DNA of 64,000 bases, from the NCBI RefSeq assembly GCF_041438865.1, contig NZ_CP109451.1:186001-250000 (forward strand), given 5' to 3'. Shown here in pieces: positions 41,264-49,149 of the stretch (position 1 is the first letter of the stretch; the number at the start of each line of letters is the position of its first letter). The notes below the pieces were generated by a model, which was not told where the DNA came from, made no database searches, and was given only the letters and a program-made list of their open reading frames with translations. The position numbers and the translations under genes were made by a program. Source of the stretch: Streptomyces sp. NBC_01471 (lineage in GTDB: Bacteria; Actinomycetota; Actinomycetes; Streptomycetales; Streptomycetaceae).

Positions 41264-41883
41264 TCGAGCACCTCTTTCGTCGTCGTGACGACGGCACAGG
41301 TACGGGACGCGTATTCGAGGGTCCTTCGGTGATCGTCCTCGCTGAAGTCGGCGACGGCGTCGGCCACGAGGAACGCTTCGATGTCGTGGGTGTACGCCTC
41401 CATCGCGCTCATCAACACGCCGACATGGGCGTATACACCGCACACCACGAGCTGGTCGCGCCCGCTCCGGCGCATCTGCTGGAGGAGGTCGGTCTTGAAG
41501 AAGGCGCTGTACCGCCACTTGGTGAACACCCAGTCGTCCTCCGCGGGTGTCAGGGGGTCGGCTATCTCCCGGTCGGTGCGGCTGGCCCGCATACCGTGGC
41601 CCCAGAAGTCGGCCAGGAGCCCGCGTTGTTCTGGCGTCATGCTGCCGGGTTGCGCCGTGTACGCGACAGGCATGCCGACGCTTCGGCAGTGGTCGCGCAG
41701 GGCGTGTGTATTGCGGACGAGTTCGGTGCGCAGTCCGTCGGGCAGCGGCCGCAGAAAGAATCTCTGCATGTCGTGGATGAGCAGTACGGCCCGCGCGGGA
41801 TCGACGGTCCAGCGGGGTGTGCGGGCCGGCAGTTCCCCGCTGGTCGGCATCGAGTAGGGCTCGATGGGCGGGATGCTGGGCAT
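41260..41883 (-). CDS. phzD: PhzD-like isochorismatase
   Basis: 207 residues, exactly the length of PhzD. Motifs VLLIHDMQRFFLRPLPDG (catalytic Asp), AYTAQPGSMTPEQRGLL, KWRYSAFF (Lys) and VCGVYAHVG (covering the conserved Cys region) run almost word for word as in PhzD. It hydrolyses ADIC to trans-2,3-dihydro-3-hydroxyanthranilate (DHHA) with release of pyruvate. ATG 41883 is preferred to the one six bases earlier because AGAGG then lies six bases upstream. Confidence 0.95.
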   Translation of the reverse strand: MPSIPPIEPYSMPTSGELPARTPRWTVDPARAVLLIHDMQRFFLRPLPDGLRTELVRNTHALRDHCRSVGMPVAYTAQPGSMTPEQRGLLADFWGHGMRASRTDREIADPLTPAEDDWVFTKWRYSAFFKTDLLQQMRRSGRDQLVVCGVYAHVGVLMSAMEAYTHDIEAFLVADAVADFSEDDHRRTLEYASRTCAVVTTTKEVLE

Positions 41884-41982
41884 GGCCATCCTCTCGGGTG
41901 GGTGGGGGAAGCGACGCGGGCGCCGATCGAGGTCGTCGCCGGTCTCGGCGGGCCCTGGCATTCGGAAGGCAAGGGTCAGGAC

Positions 41983-42753
41983 CTAAGCACCGAGGGTCGC
42001 TCCGCCGTCGACGGTCAGGTCGTGGAGCGTGATGTGCGAGGCCTCGTCGGACAGCAGGAAGAGCACGGCGTCGGAGATGTTCTCGGGTTGTGCGATGCGG
42101 CCCAGCGGGATCCCGAGCCGGTACGCCTCCGGGCGGCCGCGGACCGTGGCCTCCCGGCCGGATTCGTCGTGCCACATCGAGCTGAGCATCGGTGTCTCCG
42201 TCGACCCGGGGGCGACCACGTTGCAGCGGATGCCGTGCGGTGCGAGTTCGATGCCCAGGGACTTGGTGAGCTGGGAGGCGGCGGCCTTCGATGCGGCGTA
42301 GGCGGCCATCTCCGCGCGTGGGGTGCGCGCGGCGTTGGAGGCCACGGTCACGATCGCCCCCGAGCCCCGGGGGGCCATCCGCTCCGCCACCGCCCGGCAC
42401 ATGTGGAAGACGCCGGTGACGTTGACCTGCATGGTGCGGGCCCACTCGTCGTCGCCGAAGCCGACGACGGGCCCCAGGTGCAGCACCCCCGCCGCGTTGA
42501 CCAGGAAGTCGACGGGGCCCAGGCGCCGTTCGACCTCACCGACGAGAGTGTGTACGGCCGCGCTGTCCGTGACATCGGCGGGGAAAGCCGTCACCGCAGG
42601 CGTGTCGGCGATGCTCTCGGCCGCGTACTGCTCCAGTCGGCCCGCGTCGAGGTCGACCGCCGCGACCTTGACACCGCGCTTGGCGAGGGCCGTGGCTACC
42701 ACGCTGCCGATCCCGCCGGCCGCTCCCGTAACGATGGCTGTCTTGTTCTGCAT
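41983..42753 (-). CDS. short-chain dehydrogenase, EntA/DhbA-like (DHHA to 3-hydroxyanthranilate)
   Basis: 256 residues, classical SDR: TGAAGGIG at 9-16, NAAG in the middle, Tyr-x3-Lys as YAASK, then a C-terminal LTVDGGATL. Its closest functional type by context is the 2,3-dihydro-2,3-dihydroxybenzoate dehydrogenase. Placed directly after PhzD and PhzE it should oxidise DHHA to 3-hydroxyanthranilate, as proposed for benzoxazole, calcimycin and limazepine pathways. The ATG at 42753 is chosen over a long in-frame extension because GGAAGG lies upstream and the Rossmann start is then normal. Confidence 0.88.
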   Translation of the reverse strand: MQNKTAIVTGAAGGIGSVVATALAKRGVKVAAVDLDAGRLEQYAAESIADTPAVTAFPADVTDSAAVHTLVGEVERRLGPVDFLVNAAGVLHLGPVVGFGDDEWARTMQVNVTGVFHMCRAVAERMAPRGSGAIVTVASNAARTPRAEMAAYAASKAAASQLTKSLGIELAPHGIRCNVVAPGSTETPMLSSMWHDESGREATVRGRPEAYRLGIPLGRIAQPENISDAVLFLLSDEASHITLHDLTVDGGATLGA

Positions 42754-42809
42754 GGCCTTCCCTTCCGAGTCCTGTCGTCTCACGTGTCCTGTACGCCGGC
42801 AGTCACCTC

Positions 42810-44003
42810 TCAGGGCCGCCAGGCCCCCACGACCGCCATCGCTTGGGCGGGGTTCAACCGCGGATCGCACAGGCTGGTGTACGCGCCGTCCGACTCGACG
42901 TGGTCCCCGGCCGACGCCTTCGGCAGGCACTCCAGGACATCGTCGGGGGTGGTCTCCAGGTGCAGTCCGCCGACGACACCGCCGGCCGCGCGCACGACGT
43001 CCTGGAACACTTCGATCTCCTGGATGATCGTTTCGATGTACCGCCTTTTGCGTCCGTCCTCAGCGGAGACGGTGTTGCCGTGCATCGGGTCGGTGAGCCA
43101 GATCACCGGATGTCCCGCTCCACGGACCGCGTCGACGAGCGCCGGGAGCACCTCGGCGGCCCGGGCCGCGCTGGTCCGGGCGATCAGGGTGAGCCTCCCC
43201 GCCTGCCGCAGCGGATCGAGCCGGGCGCATATCGCGAGCAGTTCGTCGGCGTTCGTTCCCGGGCCGACCTTGCACGCCACGGGGTTGATCACCTCGGCGA
43301 GCAACGCGACGTGGGCGCCGTCGATGTGCCGGGTGCGGTCCCCGATCCAGGGGAAATGGGTCGAGGAGAGCAGCAGCCGGCCGTCCTCCGTCCGGCGCAG
43401 CATGGGCAGTTCGTAGTCCAGGAGCAGGGCCTCGTGGCTGGTCCACACGGCGGGCTCGCCCATGGTCGCCCGCCCGGGCCCATCCCAGCCGAGGTGGCCC
43501 ATGATGTCGGCAGCGGCCATGTATCCCGTGATCAGTCGCAGCGGGTCGGGGCGGCGGCTCTCCGGCTGGGGTTCCGGTCCGTTGACCATGTGCCCCCGGA
43601 ACACCGGCAGTTCACGGCCGTCTACCGTCTCGTTGGGGTTCGAGCGCGGCTTCGCGAACTGGCCGGCGATTCGGCCCACCCGCACCACGGGTCTGCCCGT
43701 GATCAGCTTCAACGAGCCGGCCAGCAGGTCGAGTACGGCGCTCTTTCGGGCGACGAGGCCGGCCGTGCATTCCTCCGGGTTCTCCGCGCAGTCGCCCGCC
43801 TGGATCACCTGGGCCTCTCCTGCGGCCACCCGGGCGAGCAGGGAGCGCAGGGCCAGGACGTCCGTGGACCGTACGAGAGCGGGGCGCTCGGCGATCTCCC
43901 GGCGTACGCGCTCCACTTGGGCCGGATCCTCCCAGGGCGGTTGCTGCCCCGCCGCCTTGCAGCGGAGGTCTAGCAATGTGTTGTCCACTGATGTCTCTCC
44001 CAT
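42810..44003 (-). CDS. class II (plant/PhzC-type) DAHP synthase
   Basis: 397 residues. Class II DAHP synthase motifs are present: IQAGDCAENPEEC, VRVGRIAGQFAKPRS, STHFPWIGDRTR, NPVACKVGPG, WLTDPMHGNT and HLETTPDDV. It condenses phosphoenolpyruvate and erythrose-4-phosphate, the first step of the shikimate pathway. A cluster-borne copy, shorter than housekeeping AroG of Mycobacterium, normally serves to raise chorismate supply and often lacks feedback control. It sits between fabG (34-bp gap) and the SDR (56-bp gap). Confidence 0.95.
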   Translation of the reverse strand: MGETSVDNTLLDLRCKAAGQQPPWEDPAQVERVRREIAERPALVRSTDVLALRSLLARVAAGEAQVIQAGDCAENPEECTAGLVARKSAVLDLLAGSLKLITGRPVVRVGRIAGQFAKPRSNPNETVDGRELPVFRGHMVNGPEPQPESRRPDPLRLITGYMAAADIMGHLGWDGPGRATMGEPAVWTSHEALLLDYELPMLRRTEDGRLLLSSTHFPWIGDRTRHIDGAHVALLAEVINPVACKVGPGTNADELLAICARLDPLRQAGRLTLIARTSAARAAEVLPALVDAVRGAGHPVIWLTDPMHGNTVSAEDGRKRRYIETIIQEIEVFQDVVRAAGGVVGGLHLETTPDDVLECLPKASAGDHVESDGAYTSLCDPRLNPAQAMAVVGAWRP

Positions 44004-44037
44004 GCGGGCCTGATGAGTGCGGCGAACAGACGGGTTC

Positions 44038-44802
44038 TCACGGGACGAGTCCGCCGTCCACGCCGAAAACCTGGCCGGTGATGTAGGACGCGCGGTCGGA
44101 GACGAGGAAGCCGACGAGGTGGGCGACGTCGTCAGGAACGCCGAATCGTGCGAGCGGTATCCGCGTCTTCAGCCGGTCGCGGGCCTCGTCGTTCAGGGCA
44201 GCCGTCATGTCCGTGGTGATGAAGCCCGGGGCGACGACATTGGCGCGTACGCCATAGGGCCCGCATTCCTTCGCCAGGGCCCGGGTGAATCCGATGATTC
44301 CGGCCTTCGACGCGGAGTAGTTGGTCTGGGTGGCGTTGCCGTGCAGGCCGGCAATGGAGGAGAGCGTGACGATGGTGCCCTCCTTCCGGCGCATCATGCG
44401 GTAGATGACGGCACGACAGATGGCATAGGTGCCGTCCAGGTTGGTGGACAGGACGTCGTGCCACTCCTCGTCGTCCATGAGGGCGAGGGGACGGTCGCGT
44501 GTGATGCCCGCGGCGCTGACGACGGTGCGCACAGGGCCCAGCTCCTGTTCCGTCTCGGCCACGAACTCCCGCGCACGGGCCGGTTCGGAGAGGTCTGCGG
44601 CCCGGGCATGCACCCGGGCTCCCGCAGCGGTGGCGAGGTCCGTCACCTCCTTCGCTGCGGCTTCGTTGGAGCGATAGCAGAACGCCACGTCGTGGCCGTC
44701 GCGGGCGAGCCGTTCCACAACGGCCCGGCCGATGCCCCGGGAGCCGCCGGTGACCAGCGCCACCGGACGGCCGCCGGCCGACGGGCCGGCTTGCGCGCTC
44801 AT
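44038..44802 (-). CDS. 3-oxoacyl-ACP reductase (FabG-like ketoreductase)
   Basis: 254 residues. TGGSRGIG (19-26), NAAG-like SAAGITRD, Ser-Tyr-Lys triad in SSIAGLHGN...YSASK, and a C-terminal GQVFGVDGGLVP are typical of FabG. Start ATG overlaps the stop of the CLF-ACP gene (ATGA at 44799-44802), so the ketoreductase is translated together with the ACP it probably works on. It would reduce beta-keto groups made by the ketosynthase pair. No dehydratase gene is visible in the window. Confidence 0.92.
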   Translation of the reverse strand: MSAQAGPSAGGRPVALVTGGSRGIGRAVVERLARDGHDVAFCYRSNEAAAKEVTDLATAAGARVHARAADLSEPARAREFVAETEQELGPVRTVVSAAGITRDRPLALMDDEEWHDVLSTNLDGTYAICRAVIYRMMRRKEGTIVTLSSIAGLHGNATQTNYSASKAGIIGFTRALAKECGPYGVRANVVAPGFITTDMTAALNDEARDRLKTRIPLARFGVPDDVAHLVGFLVSDRASYITGQVFGVDGGLVP

Positions 44803-46046
44803 GCCTCCGCGAGCTTCCGGCGGACCAGCTCTCGGACGCTCAGAAGGGTGCTGATGCTCTTGAACTCTTCGTCCGTGACATCGACGCCGTAACGGTCCTC
44901 CAGCCGCGTGGCGATCTCCAGGGTGGTCAGGGAGTCCACACCGAGATCCTGTGTGAAGCTGGCGTCGTCGGTGACGTCTTCGGGCGCCAGCTCGAAGGTT
45001 GCCGCCATGAGGCTGCGGAGTTCTTCCAGGTCGACGGAGTCCGCCGTGTTGTGGGACACGTTCTGTTCCTTTCGCTCGGATGAGGAGAGACGGGGCGCGC
45101 CCGGTGGCGGCAGGAGAGTCAGTGCGAGGGAGAGTTCCGCGGTGCGGGCGGTGGCGAGCACCGGACCGTCGCCGCCGGCGTCGAAATGGGCGACCGCGGC
45201 CGCGCACTGCAGGACGCCGAGCGCGCCGCCGCACTCCCCCAGCGTGTCCTGCAGAGCGACGTGCCGACCCAACGTGACGCGTTGCGCGGGATCGGTCTCG
45301 CGGTCCCCCGTCAGCCACAGGCCGATGTCCTCGGGCCGGGATCCGACGGCGACGCACAGCACCTCGTGATGGTCCCGGCCGCGGCCGTGGACGCCCAGAA
45401 CGGCGCGGGCGCGATCTGCACGCTCCGCGTCGTGCGCCGCGGACTCCAGTAGGACGGTGGCCGCGCCGTCGACAGCTCGGGCGCCCAAGAGCTTCTGCAC
45501 GACATCGTTGTGCGGCTCGACGCCCGTGACGACGACGGTGTCGGCGCGGTCCGCGGCGATCAGGTTACGGCCCCAGTAGACGGCGTCGAGGCCGCTCGTC
45601 GCCCCGTTGCACAGGGTTACGGCAGGGCCGCGCAGGCCGAAGTTGCTGGCGATCCAGCCCGCGATCGCGCTGGTGGAGGTATGCGGCAGACCCATCGCAC
45701 TGATGGCACGCGAGGTCTGTCTCGCGGCGGTGTCCACGTATCCGCAGACACTGTCGTAGTTTCCGGTGTTGGAACTGACGACAACCGCGGTACGTGTGCC
45801 GTCGAGAGCGGGGCCGTCGGCGCCGTACAGTCCGGCGTCCCGCAGGGCCGACTCGACGGACCGCAGGGCGAGCCGGGTCGCGCGGTCCTTGTGCCTCAGG
45901 TCCCTGCCCCGCAGGCCGGTCTCCGGGTCGAATCCTCCGTCGCCGCCTGTCGCGTGCAGCAGGTCGCCGGGGCCCGCGAGTCCCGGCACCGCGAGGCCGG
46001 CTCCGGTCACCACCACGGTGGCCTGCGCCGTCTGTTCGCTGTTCAC
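44799..46046 (-). CDS. chain-length-factor-like ketosynthase fused in frame to an acyl carrier protein
   Basis: 415 residues with no stop between the two parts. Residues 1-~315 form a small ketosynthase-fold protein in which the active-site Cys is replaced by Ala (LCNGATSGLDAV, Ala149 in my alignment; a Cys lies three residues before) and the KxxxGH segment reads TLGECGGALG. This fits a chain-length factor, partner of the upstream ketosynthase. Residues 330-415 are an ACP with phosphopantetheine site LGVDSLTTLE (Ser372). The start GTG 46046 overlaps the ketosynthase TGA (GTGA). A good ribosome site and GTG inside the frame (45059) could also yield a free 86-residue ACP. Confidence 0.85.
   Translation of the reverse strand: MNSEQTAQATVVVTGAGLAVPGLAGPGDLLHATGGDGGFDPETGLRGRDLRHKDRATRLALRSVESALRDAGLYGADGPALDGTRTAVVVSSNTGNYDSVCGYVDTAARQTSRAISAMGLPHTSTSAIAGWIASNFGLRGPAVTLCNGATSGLDAVYWGRNLIAADRADTVVVTGVEPHNDVVQKLLGARAVDGAATVLLESAAHDAERADRARAVLGVHGRGRDHHEVLCVAVGSRPEDIGLWLTGDRETDPAQRVTLGRHVALQDTLGECGGALGVLQCAAAVAHFDAGGDGPVLATARTAELSLALTLLPPPGAPRLSSSERKEQNVSHNTADSVDLEELRSLMAATFELAPEDVTDDASFTQDLGVDSLTTLEIATRLEDRYGVDVTDEEFKSISTLLSVRELVRRKLAEA
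45067..45072 (-). promoter_or_regulatory. internal Shine-Dalgarno for a separate ACP start
   Basis: AAAGGA on the minus strand lies seven bases before GTG 45059, in frame with the CLF-ACP reading frame. Initiation here would give an 86-residue stand-alone ACP beginning MSHNTADSVDLEEL, exactly the normal length for a type II PKS carrier protein. Confidence 0.6.
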
Positions 46047-47164
46047 GCCTTCTCCACCACCGTAACGGCGTTGATCCCGCCGAATCCGAACGCGTTGACC
46101 TGGGCCAGATCGATCCGTGCGGGGGCGTACGCACCCCGCACCAGGCGGAGCCCCGCGGCCTCGTCGATCGGATCGGTCAGTCCGATCACCGGCGGCACCG
46201 CCCCGTGCCGCATGCTCAGTACGGCGACCAGCAGGCTGAGCAGCCCCGAGCCGCCGAGTGTGTGCCCCACTCCGGACTTGATCGCCGTCATGACGGGCCC
46301 GGGGGTGTCCGCGAAGACCTTGGACATCACGGACGCCTCGGTCTCGTCGTTGCGGGCGGTGCCCGTGCCGTGCAGCATGACCAGCCCGATGTCGGCGGGC
46401 GTCACGCCGGCCCGCCGGTGGGCCTCGCGCACTGTGGCCGTGATGCCGTCGGCGTCGGGGGCGGTCGGGTGGTTCGCGTCGCAGTTGAGCCCGACGGACC
46501 GCAGCCGCGCCAGCGCTCTGCCGGTGCCGGCGCGTCTGAGCACCACGGCCACGGCGCCCTCGCCCATGACCATGCCCCGGTGGCCCTGGTCGAAGGGCCG
46601 GGCCGCCTCGGGCACCAGGTTCTGGACGCGGTCCATGGCCGCGAAGGTGGACTCGGCGATGGAGTCCGTGCCCGCCACGACGACGGTGTCGGCCTGTGAC
46701 AGCGCGATCATGTCGGCGGCCAGGCCCAGCGCGTACAGGGAAGCAGCACAGGCATTGGCGAAGGTATAGGTCGTCGTGGCGTCGAAGCGGTCGCGCAGGG
46801 CGGTCCCGAAGTGCAACCGGTCCGTGGACAGCGGGGGCCCGCCCCGCCACCACAGCTCCACGCTGCGCTGTTCGCGCAGCGTCGTCCCGACGAGTACGGG
46901 CACGTCGGCGAGGTTCTCACTGAGCCCGGCGTCTGCCAGTGCCTGTTCGACGGCGGTCAGGAGCCAGCCTGTGGCCCGTAGTGGCCGGTCCCCGTCCGGG
47001 CCCCTGTCGTCGATCTCGTAGGCGTGGCCCGCGCGGTAGTTCGCCTTGTCGAAGACGCGTACCGGGCCTCGGCCATCACGCCCCTCGCACAACGCGTCGT
47101 ACGTCGTACGGGCGTCCACGCCGACGCTGCTTACCGTGCCGAGTCCGGCGATGTCCCAGGTCAT
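46043..47164 (-). CDS. beta-ketoacyl synthase, catalytically complete (KS-alpha)
   Basis: 373 residues. The thiolase-fold triad is intact: Cys139 in FANACAAS, His265 in LHGTGTAR and His301 in IKSGVGHTLG. It should carry out decarboxylative condensation on ACP-bound malonyl units together with the CLF-like protein encoded next. Slightly shorter than aromatic KS-alpha proteins (~420), it is closer in size to those of reducing type II systems. Start and stop both overlap neighbours (ATGA and GTGA), showing tight coupling. Acyl transfer to an amine rather than C-C bond formation, as reported for some benzoxazole ketosynthases, is an alternative. Confidence 0.93.
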   Translation of the reverse strand: MTWDIAGLGTVSSVGVDARTTYDALCEGRDGRGPVRVFDKANYRAGHAYEIDDRGPDGDRPLRATGWLLTAVEQALADAGLSENLADVPVLVGTTLREQRSVELWWRGGPPLSTDRLHFGTALRDRFDATTTYTFANACAASLYALGLAADMIALSQADTVVVAGTDSIAESTFAAMDRVQNLVPEAARPFDQGHRGMVMGEGAVAVVLRRAGTGRALARLRSVGLNCDANHPTAPDADGITATVREAHRRAGVTPADIGLVMLHGTGTARNDETEASVMSKVFADTPGPVMTAIKSGVGHTLGGSGLLSLLVAVLSMRHGAVPPVIGLTDPIDEAAGLRLVRGAYAPARIDLAQVNAFGFGGINAVTVVEKA

Positions 47165-48954
47165 GTCCGTGCCACCCGTCCGCGCAGGAGGTGCGCCGCC
47201 ACTTTGCCGCTGCCGGTGGCGGGCAGTTCCGTGAACAGCTCCACCCTGGAGGGCCGCTTGTGGGCAGGCAGGTCGCGCCGTGCGGCGGAGATCACCTGGC
47301 GGCGCACACGTACGGGGTCGCTCCCCTCGGCCGGCTGCACGCAGGCCACCGCCTCCTCCAGCCCCTCGGGGTCACGGCCGGCGACGACCGCGCACGCCGC
47401 GACTCCGTGAACCGAGCGCACCACGACCTCGATCTCGGCCGGAATCACTTTGTAGCCACCGATGTTGAGGACGTCGTCGGCACGGCACAGGTAGTCGAAG
47501 GAGCCGTCTTTCTCCCGCCGCACCAGGTCGCCGCTGTAGGCGCCACCGTCGGCAAAGGCGATGCGGTCGGCGTCACCTCCGCCGACGTAGCCGAGAGCCA
47601 CGGTCGGCCCGGCGATGTGGAGCCTGCCGTCCTGTCCGTCGGGCAGCGGGCGGCCGGCGTCGTCGCGCACCGTGACGCGGACCCCGGGGACCGGGAGGCC
47701 GAGGGACCCCGCAGTCGCCCGGTCCTGGGGCGTGACGATGGCCACGTGCATGAGCTCGGTGGCACCGAAGCAGTTCACCAACGCTGCTCCGAAGACCGAT
47801 CTGATGCGGTCGGCCAGCGTCGGCGGGCAGTTCTCCCCCGCCGTCGTGCACAGGCGCACCGTGTCGGGCACGGCGTCGACGAGATCCGGGAGCCGCAGCA
47901 GAGCCGTGTACAGCCTGGGCACGGAGCAGAAGACGGTGGGACGGTGACTGTCCAGCGCGTCGGCCACTCCGTAGAGGTCCACGGCGCCGCGGATCAGGCC
48001 CGCGCTCGCGCCACTCGCCAGTACACACAGAACCGCGTTGCCGAAGCCGTAGCCGAACGACAGCCGAGCCGTGGTCAGCAGCATGTCGTCGGGGCGCAGG
48101 CCCAGTTCTCCGCCGAAACCCTCGACCATGGCCATGAGACCGGCGGCCGAGTGGCGCACCCCCTTGGGCGCCCCTGTGCTGCCCGAGGTGTACTGCACGA
48201 GTGCCTCGCTGGCCGCCGCCCAGCGGAAAGAGGCATCAGGGCCTTCGGACCGCGCGGTGCCCGCCGTAGGCGGTTCGGTCAGTTCGCGACGGACGTCCTC
48301 TCCGTCGAGGCGGGCGCGAGCGCTCAGCGCGCCATGGAGAGCCGCCCGCTTGGCGGCGTCGCCGTCCACGTGCACCATGCGCGCGCCACAGTCCTCCACG
48401 GCGAACTCGATGTCACGATCGTCGAGGAGCGGGCTCACCACGACGGGTACGGATCCGTTCCACCAGTGGCCGAGGACGGCGACCACAGAGGCGACGGAGT
48501 CCTCGGCGACCACCACGCCCCGCTCACCGGCCCGCACGCCGAGGCCACGCAGCGCGCCCGCGTAAGCGCGGGTGGCCTCGTACAGGCCGGCGTACGAGAC
48601 CCGACCGACATCGGGATCGGCGTAGGCGGTCGATCCTCCGTCGCCCGTCGTGATGCGGTGCCGCACCAGCCGGTCGACCAGGTCGTGCGCACCCGGCGCG
48701 GGCCCGTCGCCCTGCTGGGAACCGAGCGCGGCGAGCACGTCCGTCACGGATCCGACAGCGGCCGCGGCCCGCGGCGTGAAAGCCGTGTCGAAGCCTTCCT
48801 GAATGCGCGTGATGACCTCCACCTTCTCCAGCGAGGTCATACCGAGTTGGTCCACCCATCGGTCGGTCTCACCGACCTCGTGCGGTTCCATTTCCATCAC
48901 CGTTGCTACGATCTCGCGCAGCAAATCACTTGCGGTGGCTTTTTGCGCGGTCAC
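47161..48954 (-). CDS. ACP-adenylate ligase fusion (self-loading acyl-ACP synthetase)
   Basis: 597 residues. Residues ~5-80 are a carrier protein with the attachment Ser41 in LGMTSLEKVE. Residues ~100-597 are an ANL-family ligase: P-loop VQYTSGSTGAPKG, hinge/A8 region near SGDLVRREKDG, and catalytic Lys in PATGSGKVAAHLLR. The ligase probably activates a carboxylic acid as acyl-AMP and loads it on its own N-terminal ACP. Candidate substrates are 3-hydroxyanthranilate or a starter acid. It is the first gene of the minus-strand operon; GTG 48954 has AGGG upstream, and the promoter is in the divergent region. Confidence 0.9.
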   Translation of the reverse strand: MTAQKATASDLLREIVATVMEMEPHEVGETDRWVDQLGMTSLEKVEVITRIQEGFDTAFTPRAAAAVGSVTDVLAALGSQQGDGPAPGAHDLVDRLVRHRITTGDGGSTAYADPDVGRVSYAGLYEATRAYAGALRGLGVRAGERGVVVAEDSVASVVAVLGHWWNGSVPVVVSPLLDDRDIEFAVEDCGARMVHVDGDAAKRAALHGALSARARLDGEDVRRELTEPPTAGTARSEGPDASFRWAAASEALVQYTSGSTGAPKGVRHSAAGLMAMVEGFGGELGLRPDDMLLTTARLSFGYGFGNAVLCVLASGASAGLIRGAVDLYGVADALDSHRPTVFCSVPRLYTALLRLPDLVDAVPDTVRLCTTAGENCPPTLADRIRSVFGAALVNCFGATELMHVAIVTPQDRATAGSLGLPVPGVRVTVRDDAGRPLPDGQDGRLHIAGPTVALGYVGGGDADRIAFADGGAYSGDLVRREKDGSFDYLCRADDVLNIGGYKVIPAEIEVVVRSVHGVAACAVVAGRDPEGLEEAVACVQPAEGSDPVRVRRQVISAARRDLPAHKRPSRVELFTELPATGSGKVAAHLLRGRVART

Positions 48955-49018
48955 TAGTGGATTCCCTTTCCGTCGGTGCAGCGACGCTATCCCGGCCCCC
49001 TGGAGCCCCGGTACCGCG

Positions 49019-49063
49019 CGAACGAGTAGGGGGCCTCGGCAAAACCCCTACTCGTTCGAGTAG
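49019..49063. promoter_or_regulatory. 14-bp perfect inverted repeat with nested CGAGTAG heptamers in the divergent promoter
   Basis: CGAACGAGTAGGGG (49019-49032) and CCCCTACTCGTTCG (49045-49058) are a perfect inverted repeat around a 12-base loop. The heptamer CGAGTAG occurs at 49023 and 49057 and inverted at 49048, so the right arm also forms a smaller dyad (49048-49063). The element sits between the two divergent biosynthetic operons, a natural place for a cluster regulator such as the SARP at 51935 to act. It could also form a strong hairpin. Confidence 0.6.
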
Positions 49064-49149
49064 TTCCGGCGGCAAGCGCTTCAGGTCTACCGTCGTCACA
49101 GACGTGACATGCCCGATCGGGGCTCCGTATCGCACCAGACCAAGGCCAG

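Noticed and set aside
39302..42753. Catechol siderophore (2,3-dihydroxybenzoate) pathway
   Set aside because: The isochorismatase matches PhzD in length and wording, and the chorismate enzyme carries a glutamine amidotransferase domain, so an amino group is introduced.
41089..43416. 775-codon plus-strand open frame
   Set aside because: It is antisense to phzD, the SDR and DAHP synthase, which are unmistakable.
39302..44003. Phenazine cluster
   Set aside because: PhzC-, PhzD- and PhzE-like genes are present but PhzF, PhzA/B and PhzG are absent, and an EntA-like SDR points to 3-hydroxyanthranilate instead.
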